A stretch of 64,000 nt of DNA, from NCBI RefSeq assembly GCF_900496995.4, contig NC_044030.1, positions 16,242,851 through 16,306,850 of the forward strand. Reading direction: 5' to 3'. The position numbers were made by a program, and so were the translations under genes. Below are positions 28,487 through 38,251 of this stretch, piece by piece. Numbering within the stretch: position 1 is the stretch's first letter; the number at the start of each line of letters is the position of its first letter. This stretch comes from Aquila chrysaetos chrysaetos (lineage: Eukaryota; Chordata; Aves; Accipitriformes; Accipitridae). The notes under the pieces are model-generated. The model had not been told where the DNA came from, ran no database searches, and was given only the letters and a program-made list of their open reading frames with translations.

Positions 28487-28505
28487 GAGCACCCTCTAGT
28501 GGTCA
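28487..28505 (-). promoter_or_regulatory. Predicted CTCF binding site
   Basis: The - strand reads TGACCACTAGAGGGTGCTC, which agrees with the CTCF core (CCASYAGRKGGCR) except for the common T-for-C change near the end. It is the best such match I noticed in the window. It sits in repeat-free AT-rich DNA 9.6 kb upstream of XPA. The motif orientation points away from XPA. Confidence 0.5.
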
Positions 28506-31500
28506 TTATCACAGATATTAATTAAACCTTTTAAAGTAAGCCGTTAGTGTATGTGCTTTCTCATGCAAACAGGGTACCCTGAAAGTTTATTAAAATATTC
28601 ACGTGAACATGCTGTATGTTATTCATGCTATATCAGTCCAACAAGCATAACTGCAGGGTTTTATCTTGTTTATTCACCAAAAATGCTATGCATTTAATAA
28701 AAATATTTTAACACTCTCTGTAGCTTAGGGCAAGATAATTGTTTTATTTCCAATTTTCAAAATTGTCAAGGAAACCCTCAGGAAGGATACAAAAAAGTGA
28801 CAGAGCAGTAAGTCTGGTCTCTATTCCAGAGACCTTAGCAGAAACTGTAACAGAGAATGGAATTAATGTACAGCTGCATAAAGATCTGTTGAAAAGAAAG
28901 CAATGTGGCTACTGTAAAAGGGACTCATGATTTACTGGTATTTACAGATCCGATGCAGTTCTCTGAAGCAATCATGGAACATGTAGACTTCCCATTTAAT
29001 GACAACTTTTTAAAGACACCTAAGTATAGAATTTACTACAAGATAATACAGAAATTAGTATCTTATAATCATTAAACATAAAGACAGAATCAGAACATAG
29101 GATAGAACATAGAACTAGGCTGGAATCTATGAGTAAATTACAGCAGCTTCAGTCAAGTTAGCTTTAGTTAGACTAAGCAGGAGTTATAGCATCAGAAACT
29201 GTCAAAGGTAGGGGACAGATGGACTGAGTCTTTCCAGAAGCAAAAGATTAGGAAGAATAGCTTGAATGCCAAGTAGCCAGCAAGCATGCTTTGTCTGCAT
29301 TTAATTTCCAAACACACCTCCTAGACAAGTACCACAGCACAAGAATTTGCCATATCATATTAGTACCACACTGGTCTTCATTTAATCATTATATTCTGTG
29401 ATTAAGTTAGTAAGTAAAGTTCTTGTTATCTGCTACCATGAAAACATACTACTTACTGGGTGGGTCCTCTGGGATTTGCCACATAAACATATCAGTCAAG
29501 AGAATCAATGTCCTGTGTGAGGAACTTTGCAACCAGGATTCTGTCCAAGTTAAGATGATTTTATGTTGTACAGAAGTTTACTGCAATGTGTAATTCTGAC
29601 CAATCACTTTGGGAAAGGTAAGAAGTGGCAAGAAAGCAAGTTGCACAGTATCAAGTGAATTAATGAAATGATGAAAGAAAAAAGGGAAGTATTTAAATTA
29701 TCAGGGTATTAGGGCAGACACTGAAGTTGTACGTCACAGCACTAAAATGTTGCAGAAGACCACTCGTCTGGACAACAGAAGGGACAGAATCAGAAAACAA
29801 AGAAATTGGGATAAAGCATTCCAGTGCTTTTGAATGTACCATGAAAAATTACATTGCTCAGAGAAGAGATGGAGTGGCTAGTGCAGATGAACGGTCCAAG
29901 TCCATGGATGATTCAGGTGATTTGCACAGGCACTTGCAGACTTCGGTAGACACAAAGGTAAAAGTTAATGAATCCATCAGAAGTTGCCAGGATTTCACCA
30001 ACTCTGTTTCTCTTGCTTTCACAGGAAAGACCAAAAAAAAAACCCGTTGAAACTCTTAACAGTACCTCAAACATAACCCAGGAAAATGTGCAACATTCAA
30101 AACTTCTTGAAAATCTCAGGAAAAAAAAAAACAAAACAAAACACAAAAAAAACCCAAACTGGAAAAACAAGAAGTGAAAAAAGACTTGAGGAAGATCCAA
30201 AGTTTGACAGATAAAAATCCAAGCTGGCTGGGTTTAACACTAACCATGCTGACACACCCTAGAGAGACAGAGCACACCCAGACTCATGAAAAAGTAACCC
30301 ATCCCTCCTGGTATGGGACTGCACCGGTGGTGCATCAGCTGCAATGGCTGGTGGCTGCCTGTGTCAGGTCTCCCACCAGGGAAGAGCCAGATGCTAGACA
30401 GGATGCTTTCCTAGACAGGTGAGGATGTTTTCAGTCAGTGGTGAACCATTTCATTGCTGCCAAATTCAAAGAGGATGCTGAAAATAGGGAGCCTTTTACC
30501 TCTGTTGTAATTAAAACTCTGGCTGAGCAAAAACCAAGGAAATGCACTCTCCTCCAACAAAAGTGCCATGTCACTAGATCACTAACTAGGTCCTAAACCT
30601 GGTCAGGAAGAGAAAAAATGCTTTTTTCCCCCCCTCTTTTTTATCTTTCTTCATAAATTACTTCCCAAGCTTTAGGCAAAAACTGGACATACCATGCTCT
30701 TCAGAAAAAGGGTTCCAGCAAATGGCAAAGTTCAGCGTACCTATACCACAAAGAAAACTAATTCTGAAAGAGAGCATACCAATCTCAAAAACAAATGGGA
30801 GGATCTGGCTTTACCTCGCTGCTGCTATGCCAAAGTTTCATTTGAACAGATTAACCAGGACCATTTGGATGAAGGGGAAGTAATGCGGGAATGTAGTATG
30901 TGTCTCAAACCTGTAAGAAAGGAGTTGGGGCCATCAGGAACTCTTTTCATTTTCCTTCACTCATGAACAATTTCAACTAAATCAAGGGTATTAAAACCTT
31001 TGGAACCCAGTTTTCCCTGTTCCAAGAAAGAAATCAATTAATGTTGAGTGTTAAATTGCTATGGTCACTGCTACTCTTTCTGGCAAGGCAAAGCCAAGTT
31101 TTCCCCGGGGGCAGGAAGACAACAAAATCAACTAACCAAAGGAATCCAGGTAGCAAGTGAAGACCCTGACCAGAAACTATTCACTGGTCATGCTGAGAGG
31201 ATACGTTCAGATTATCTTCAAGATTCAAATGTTGCGGATGGCATAGTCCCTGGGAAGGTCCTCCCACTGGTCCTGCATTCTTAGAAGGCTTAAGCTGTAT
31301 GTTGGCTCCACATTTCTCTCACAGGTAGGTTGGTGAGAATCTAAAATGCATGGTCCAGTCACTAAGATCAATTCCACATCCTCTGTCTCCTCCTATGCTT
31401 CAACACACTGAACTGGCTGCAGCTCCCGGTAGCGTCTGTCCTGAAGAGCAGGTCGGGCCTGGAGGTGCACTTGGCCAGCACTGTGAAATGAACTTTGCAT

Positions 31501-32860
31501 CACATGTTTGCGGCCAACATTAGGAAACCAAATTCTGGAGAGAGATCTGGTCAAACCTGTGGACAATGGCACCAAAATGTTTTGCAGAGATTTGCAAGTA
31601 CCGGAAGAGAAACATCTTGCTTAAACCCTGGTAACTGGGACATGATTTTCTTGGTACAGCAGACTTTGTCAGCTGTTTTACAGTTTTCAGTTCCAGCTAC
31701 TCTGCACACAGGAACAAGTCAGGCTGACTTGGAAGCAATCATCAAAAGAATCTCTTTATGGTATGGCTTAAAAAAAAAAGTCTAATACATTGAACGATAC
31801 AAAGCAGAAATTTGAAGAATTTCTTTTTAAATAGTTACATACCCCATCTCCTTAAATACTTCAGGAAGACCAGAATTTTACACTTTTCTCCAGAATGCTC
31901 AGCCTTTCACCATCACTACATCTAGGTCTCATATCTCGGAGATTGGTATAATAGATGATGTACTGATTTTCTGTCTCGGAGATGCCTGAGATCCTCTTAA
32001 TAGAAAGAAAAAGTGACTAAAGCATTAGGCAAAGTTTCTTAATGTTTCTAAGTAGCTACAGGAAAGGTTCTTGCATGGATTAAAAAACTGGCCAGATAGG
32101 AATATTGAGAGAGGGAGAAAATCTGCCAGTACACACATCCCTTTTACGTGATATGCAAATATCCCTGCACGTGACAAGCCTTGCACATTTGGAAAAAAAG
32201 CCCCCAAAACCTGAAGAGTTCGACTTCATGACAGTTGAGACAGGTCTTCAAACCCATTTTCATAACATCTTTTCTACCAGCCATTGGTGGGACAAGAAAA
32301 ACCTCCCAGTACCTTAGTTTCAGAAGAAAATACATTCTTTCCTACGTTTTTATTCTTTGTATTGAAGGTACCAAATCGTCAAAGGCTGCTATGCCGCAGT
32401 TACAGAACTTGTTTGTTGTTTTGCCACAGTTTCCCATTCTTTACATGCATGGAAGAGAAAGATGCTTTTCCTGGTAAAACAGCGAAAAAGGAATTCTGTT
32501 TCTGGATTGCCAATCAACAACAAAAGTGTGCAGTCAGCTTTGCAGTGATTTCTGAAACAGTAAAAGGCAGCATTTTTTCATCATGCCTTGACACTTTCCT
32601 GTTCACAGATGTGAAACCAGTGTTTTATATTGATATTAAAAGCAAACATATTAAAGTCCTATTCAGTAAAAGTAATAAAACAGAAGAGTCATGTACAATG
32701 CTAGCAAATAAAAGATATTTACATTGTAATTTCACATTCTGTCATCTCCTGTAATGAGAAAATAATAACAAACTTGCATTAAGATCTCCTGTCAGGGAAG
32801 AATGCCAGTTCTTGTCTTTAAACATTTGCACTTCAATTCTTGCCTACCTGTTCTTTTCAG

Positions 32861-32998
32861 ATCTGTTGCTCAAGCATTCAACACTTTACGTGTTTCCTCC
32901 ATTATCTATCTGTTCAACCAAGATTATGTACATCAACTGGGAGATGATAAATGGAGCGTGAAGACAGGTCACATTACTATGAAAATCCCCTCCTACAG
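32861..32998 (+). other. Splice-bounded open segment (possible exon of an unknown gene)
   Basis: 138 nt open in one frame between a good acceptor (TTGCCTACCTGTTCTTTTCAG) and a donor (CCTACAG|GTAGTG). Length is a multiple of three, with phase 2 at both ends. The text includes SVAQAFNTLRVSSIIYLFNQ and YVHQLGDDKWSVKTGHITMK. I do not recognise it, and chance cannot be excluded. Confidence 0.15.
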
Positions 32999-33508
32999 GT
33001 AGTGAGCAAATGAGAAAATCTCACAGAGAGATGACAAACTTAATTTACTCTGCGTGTCCCATTCTGTCCAACAGGATGATTCACTGCGTATCTCTGATGC
33101 ATGAGCTATGGCATAGGTGAATTCAGAAAGAGAACATACAAATCCAAGCAGGTGCACTCTCCGGTTTTAACAAGTTCCCTTCGTTTTTTGTAGGTCAGAT
33201 GCTTCTTTTTCTCTAAGAAGCCAGCAATACTTCGCCATTTATTTATTTAAGGTAATGTAAGAAATGGGTGTATCAAACCAAAAACCTGATGGAAATATAA
33301 TCACAAAGGGCATGGTATTTTTTGCCTTACATCCCTAAGGATGCAATTGAACTGTTCTGTCCCATAAAAGTATTTTAAATCATTGGACAAAATCCAATGC
33401 CTTAGTCATGCTAAGAGGCAGCAGCCAACAGCCTGTGTGTATTGGCTGGTCAGTTGCTGGCTACAGAATTCAAATGTGGCTAAAATTGATGCTACCACCT
33501 GAATCATC

Positions 33509-33660
33509 AAAAGGAGAGGGAGAGGGAGGCGGGAAGGGAGAGGGAGAGGGAAGTAGGAGAGGGAGAAGAAGGAGGGGGGGGAGAGGGGGGAAGAGGAGGG
33601 GGAGGGGGATGGGAAGGGGGGGAAGGGGAAGGGGGAGGGAGGGGGAGGGAGGGGAGAGAG
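33509..33660 (+). repeat. 150-bp polypurine (GGGA/GGAGA) tract
   Basis: About 152 bases with only three pyrimidines (C at 33530, T at 33554 and 33610). It is rich in G-runs of 4-8 separated by single A's. Such sequence is prone to triplex (H-DNA) and G-quadruplex formation and is length-unstable. Confidence 0.95.
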
Positions 33661-34480
33661 GTAAAGAAATTTTTCTCCGCAGCCACTCCCTTCAAAAGAC
33701 AAACCCATAGCAAAGTTAAGACTTTGCTAGATCTGTTTCTCATGAAACGAGTAGTTTTACTGAGGGAGGACAAAAAGATGGTTTGGTTGTAGGTATGCAA
33801 CTGCAATGCAACTGTATGCAGACTGCTATTAAGACTTTGTGGACACAGAGAAATGCGCGTATTATGAAGCAAAATGGAAATACACAGCGCAGCAGCTGCT
33901 CTGTAAGTAGCTCCTGGTACAGATGAGCATTGACTCTGGATTGAAAGACCCCATCACACAGACTTACTTGCTACTATGTGGCTCCAGGTGTTTAAGTAGC
34001 AGTTACAGCGTGATTCTCCGTGAATACAGAGGAAGGGGGTGTACTGCCTTGGATGAAGAACCCGTTCAGCCCGATGTCCTGTTTCCACCAGAGGCCACAG
34101 GCGAACATCAAGGGAAGAGGAAAAACAAGGCAAATACACGATACCTCATCTGCAGCACTCCCACAGCCTCCAACCGCTTTCAGCTCTGGGGATTTCCTGA
34201 GCCTGAGCGGGTGTTTGTTCACTAACTCTCAACACAGCCCTCTTCCAAATACTTGGTCAATCTCCTCTGCACCCCAGAGAAACACGCTGTACCCACTGTG
34301 CCATTCAGAAAGGCACTGCACGCACCCACCCCCACGTCACTGCGCAGAGAACCGTCACTGCGCAGAGAACCGTCTCCTCTTGTTTAGAGCCTGGCTCCCA
34401 CTACAGCAAATCTGATGGTTTGTACTCAACAAGTCAATTGCCATCCTACCTTCTTGAAGTTACTTAGGATGTGACAGGCC
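33661..34480. other. Intergenic sequence with an 18-bp tandem pair
   Basis: Unique sequence. A perfect 18-bp tandem duplication (34335-34352 and 34353-34370, CGTCACTGCGCAGAGAAC) is the only notable element. Confidence 0.6.
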
Positions 34481-35040
34481 TTAAGCATATCCTCCCTAAG
34501 TAATTTCTTTTGAGGGAAAGCTCTGAGCCTGTTCAATTGTTCCTTTCAAGGTACACGAAGCCAGACAGCTAAGCATCCTTGTTATCCTTCTTCAGTTCCA
34601 GTATTTCCTTTCTAAGAAGCAGGAAACATAACCGGGCACAGTGCTCATGGTGCGAGCTCACCAGAGATTTGTGGAGTGCCATAAATATGTTCCCTGTTTT
34701 GTTCTCCGTCCCTCTCCTTAAAACGTGCCTTGCTTTTCCAAACACCAGGCTGGTGTTTATGCAGGCCACACATACTCAGTCTCACTCCTGAGTGGCAGCA
34801 ACCAATTCAGATATCGCTACGGTTTATGTAAAGTTAGGACTAGGTTTCTGCACATACATCATCTTGCATTTACCTACCCTGTATTTAATCTACTTTTTTA
34901 CTGCCTAGTCACCCACAGTTCTTTACAGATGACCCTCACCCCTGCTAACTTAAAGAAGTTTTGTATAGTCAGCAAACATTCTCATCTTGCTGCTCACCCT
35001 TTTCTCCAAGGGAGTGATGAGTTGTCAAGCTCTGCTTAGC
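34480..35040 (-). mobile_element. Old CR1-like LINE relic, antisense
   Basis: The + strand text (agctcaccagagatttgtgg ... cttgcatttacctaccctgtatttaatc ... cctagtcacccacagttctttac ... gtatagtcagcaaacattc ... cacccttttctccaaggg) follows the antisense order of an ancient amniote CR1-like element I recognise. It is heavily diverged. Confidence 0.5.
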
Positions 35041-36320
35041 TGCCTCCCTGCACTCGGCTACTCACTGATGCTGTTCTCTGTGTCTATGAAATAATGCATG
35101 TCTACACTTGCCAATTAATGACAGCTACTTTTTAATACATGGCTACCAGCAGCCAAGTAATATCAAGCATTACTTGGCATACAGCACCTGAAAAACTGTC
35201 TAAAACACAGATACCATTACGATTATTAACTCATGTGCACCCGTTAAGCCAGGTGTGTTTAATATTAAACATGAGTATTATCACATGACCAGAGGAGCAC
35301 ATATGAGATAGTTTGTAACCCTTTCCTAACGCATAACTATTAGTTTTATTACCTTCTCATGACCATGAAAGTCAGAAGCACTGGATTTGGTTCATTCTGG
35401 TCAGAAGCAGAGCTGGGGAGAATATCGTGCTGTGACTGCGCCGTCAGATTGACCCTAAGAAAAAGAAAAAAATCTCTAGTATATGTTTCTAAACCAGTTT
35501 CACTTACTAAAGCACTAGCTGCATTGCATGGATAGTTGCAGCCCACAGCCAATTTTGTTGAGTGCCTTGCCCTGAATTTGCTTTTGTTTATATCTTCTGA
35601 TTTCCTTCTAATCCTGATTCCAGTTTGGTTGCATAGTAGCAATGTCCTTCTGCCCTTAAAACTCTTACACAGGGTCCCAAACTCGACTTCACTTTAACGC
35701 AGTTTTGGTTTTGGTTTGTGAATGATACAGAACTATTTGTTAACCCCCAAGCACAACTCAGAATTTCACTCTTCCCTAAATTTCTGCTCCTGCAGAACAA
35801 GGGAGAAAAGACTGGCACCAGAATAAAATAAGAAATCCAAGGACACATGTGTTTGCTTTCCAAGCAAACCATTCCAAGTTGTCTAGTAAACACTTTGCTT
35901 CAAATGACTTTTATTTTACTTACTTCTAATGTATTTATTAATCTCTTTGTAACTCCACCGTCAGTAAGTCCAAAGGAGAGAGTAATGAGTCTGAAGTAAA
36001 CAGATGCTCATACTGTACTATTTCATAGTACAGTATTTCCTGTAGGCCAGGATTGCAATTTATATATTCATCTGTTAAATACCTCCTGTTATAGACCCTT
36101 CTCTTTAACTGTGAAAGGTATTTGGACATGTTCATTGTGGCACTTTTCCAACTTTATACAAACACCAAAAGCAATTTTGCTGAAAGAGGACAGTTTAGCA
36201 TGACTCAGTTGTTAATTTTTAAGGAAGAGGTTCTGTGATCTGTGACAAGGGTATTTTAACTGATGGGAGGAACTACCTACCACTCATGCAAATATTTGAA
36301 CCACTTAAAATGCCTTCATC
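35041..36320. other. Intergenic AT-leaning sequence, nothing recognised
   Basis: 1.3 kb with no gene, RNA or repeat signature beyond short A/T runs. Confidence 0.6.
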
Positions 36321-36326
36321 TGCGTT

Positions 36327-36327
<1 letters not shown>

Positions 36328-36357
<30 letters not shown>

Positions 36358-36379
36358 ATATATATATATAAAAAAAAAA
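36328..36379. repeat. (AAAT)n-(TA)n-A(n) compound microsatellite
   Basis: About seven AAAT units, then about seven TA units, then nine A's. It is about 0.55 kb before the CpG island. Confidence 0.95.
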
Positions 36380-36684
36380 CAACCCACCCTCCCAGTCAGT
36401 AGCAGGACGTCCTTTTCACAGCGTTCAGAGCACACTCTGCTGGCTGTTGTTGAAAGTTAATACCAAGCGCGGACGACAGGCTAAAAAGAAATAAAATGTT
36501 TTTCGAGACAGCAGAAACACAGTCTATGCAGGTAATTACCGTGGGTAGTTAGGACTGAAACGGAGAGGCACTAAGGGCTACATTCCGAGGGCAGCAGGGA
36601 AGGGTCGGCGGGAAATTAATTTAGTTTCGTGGAAGAGAGAGACCTTTGGGGCAGGTAGGAAGACTTCTTTCTGTGCCGTAAGGT

Positions 36685-36937
36685 CATACCAATTCGGTAT
36701 GCAGGCAGGGAGCAAACATCTGCACCAATGTCTTCATTTCCGTTGCTCCAAGGACAGGGCAGGCGCTGCCTAACGGACGAGCGAGGATCACTGGCTATTC
36801 AGTATTAAGCTGGCTTTATATGAAAGTGGCTTAGAGCCACATTTGCATGACAAAGCCATTTATGCGTATCTCATCAATAAGGCAGGCTACGGGCTCCATT
36901 TATTCTCCCTTTGCTCTTGCGCGTGGATCACGCGCAA
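36685..36937. promoter_or_regulatory. Cluster of three short inverted repeats and an octamer motif upstream of the CpG island
   Basis: CATACC-aattc-GGTATG (36685-36701), GTGGCT-tag-AGCCAC (36826-36840) directly followed by the octamer ATTTGCAT (36841-36848), and TTGCGCGTG-gat-CACGCGCAA (36917-36937). The octamer is the POU (Oct) site. I looked for a U-type snRNA, tRNA or histone stem-loop nearby and saw none. A regulatory role is inference. Confidence 0.35.
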
Positions 36938-37678
36938 CCATTAAAGGTGGCGACGGGGATTTTGGTACGGACGCTCTCGGTCCCCATGCCGAGCATGCCT
37001 TGGATCGCCCAGGGCGGTGAGCAGCCATGGTGCCGGTAGAGCCGTGGCGCGAGTCAAGGCTCTCTTTCCAGGAAAAGAAAATGTGGTCGAAGCTGTTCCG
37101 GCAGGCCCACCGAGGCGGGGTACGGCAGACGGCCCCCCGGCTGGGTTGCAAGCAGAGCGGCTTCCCCCGCAGCCGCAGAACCGCACTCTTTTCAGGGGGG
37201 AGGAGAGGCCCCGGGCACCCCCGTGGAGGACAGTGGCCCACCGCAGGCCGCCAGGCCCGGGGCCGCCTGCCCGTCCGGCGGGCGTTGCCACATCCATGTT
37301 GGAACGTGGCTCCGCAGGACTTTGGCAGGGCCGCGCTGAGGCCGCCGCGTGCCCGCTTTCGGGCACAGCTGCACCGCCTGGCCCGCGGTTGGCGGACAAA
37401 AGGGGCATTTGCTGGGTGACGCTGTGAAGGAATTCCTGCCGTAGGGGGTGGCGTGTTGGGTGGTGGTTTTTTTTTTTTTTTTTTCCACAGGGTTGCTCAA
37501 GTCTGAAGCGAAGCCTGGTGCAGAAAGCGCTCGAAACGGCACACGCGGGCCAGCGCGGAAATCGCAGGGTCATCGGCTCCCCCCCCCCACCCCGCCCCGC
37601 CGAGCTGAAAGCCCCGGCCCCAGCCCCGCCGCGGCCGGGCCCCCCACCCGACCCCCGCCCCCCCCTTTCCCCGGCCGC

Positions 37679-37757
37679 GCGTGTGTGTGTCCCCCCTCCC
37701 TTCCCTTCCCTTCCCTTCCCTTCCTCTCTCCTCTCCTCTCCTCTCCTCTCCTCCCCG
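37679..37757. repeat. (GT)n, (CCCTT)n and (CTCTC)n simple repeats in the XPA promoter
   Basis: A short GT run (37679-37690) is followed by about five CCCTT units and then about six CTCTC units on the + strand. It is a pure polypyrimidine block 330-400 bp upstream of the XPA start codon. Confidence 0.9.
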
Positions 37758-37982
37758 GGCCGGGCGGCGCCCCCCGCCCCCCGTGGCCGGGCGCCACGCA
37801 GGCCGCGGCCCCCTCCCCGCCAAACCCCGCGCGCCCCCTCCCCTCCCCCCCGCCCCCCCTTCTCCTCCCTCCCTCCGCTTCCCGGCAGGCCGCGCGGGGC
37901 GGCGGGGCGGGGAGGCGAGGCGGCGGCTGCGCGCCTGCGCGGGGGGCCTCGCCCCTTTCGCCCCCTCCCCCGCCTCCCTCTC

Positions 37983-37994
37983 TGCGCAGGCGCA
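37983..37994 (+). promoter_or_regulatory. NRF1 site (TGCGCAGGCGCA), second site at 37931-37940
   Basis: TGCGCAGGCGCA matches the palindromic NRF1 consensus, 89 bp before the XPA ATG. GCGCCTGCGC at 37931-37940 is a second, inverted match. NRF1 pairs near the start site are typical of CpG-island housekeeping promoters. Confidence 0.6.
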
Positions 37995-38082
37995 GTGCGG
38001 CGGCGGCTCGGCGAGGGGAAGGGCGAGTCGCCGCTGCCGGAGCGGGGGGGGATTCGCGGGGCTCCGCGGCTCAGCCGCCGCC

Positions 38083-38251
38083 ATGGCGGGCGCGGCCCCG
38101 GCCCCGGCCCCGGCGGAGGAGGCGGCTTCGGGCGCGGCGGGCGAGCGGCCGCCCCTGTCGGCGGCGGCGCTGGCGAAGATCGAGCGGAACCGGCAACGGG
38201 CGCTGGCACTGCGGCAGGCGCGGCTGGCGGCCCGGCCCTACCCTGCCGCAG
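38083..38251 (+). CDS. XPA: XPA coding exon 1
   Basis: 169 nt from the ATG to donor GCAG|GTCGGA, ending in phase 1 as in human. It encodes an Ala/Pro-rich leader and then the RPA32-contacting helix and nuclear-localisation segment, with IERNRQRAL and [10 protein letters not shown] clearly recognisable. GC content and CpG density are extreme, since the exon lies inside the CpG island. Confidence 0.95.

Larger units (their letters stand above)
24331..33508. other. Intergenic sequence with A-tracts and scattered open segments
   Basis: 9.2 kb. A21 lies at 27559-27579 and an A-rich stretch at 30119-30175. Between 29.7 and 33.0 kb several lysine-rich open segments are flanked by splice-like sites (see findings), but no family could be named. 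The 28-29.4 kb part is AT-rich and repeat-free. Confidence 0.45.

Noticed and set aside
36841-36848. Octamer ATTTGCAT considered as the distal element of an snRNA gene
   Set aside because: No proximal sequence element, TATA box or snRNA-like sequence follows at the expected distance.
1-37000. Search for FOXE1 and TRMO, which lie next to XPA in human
   Set aside because: No forkhead domain or TRMO motif was seen on either strand; they must lie outside this window or elsewhere in this genome.
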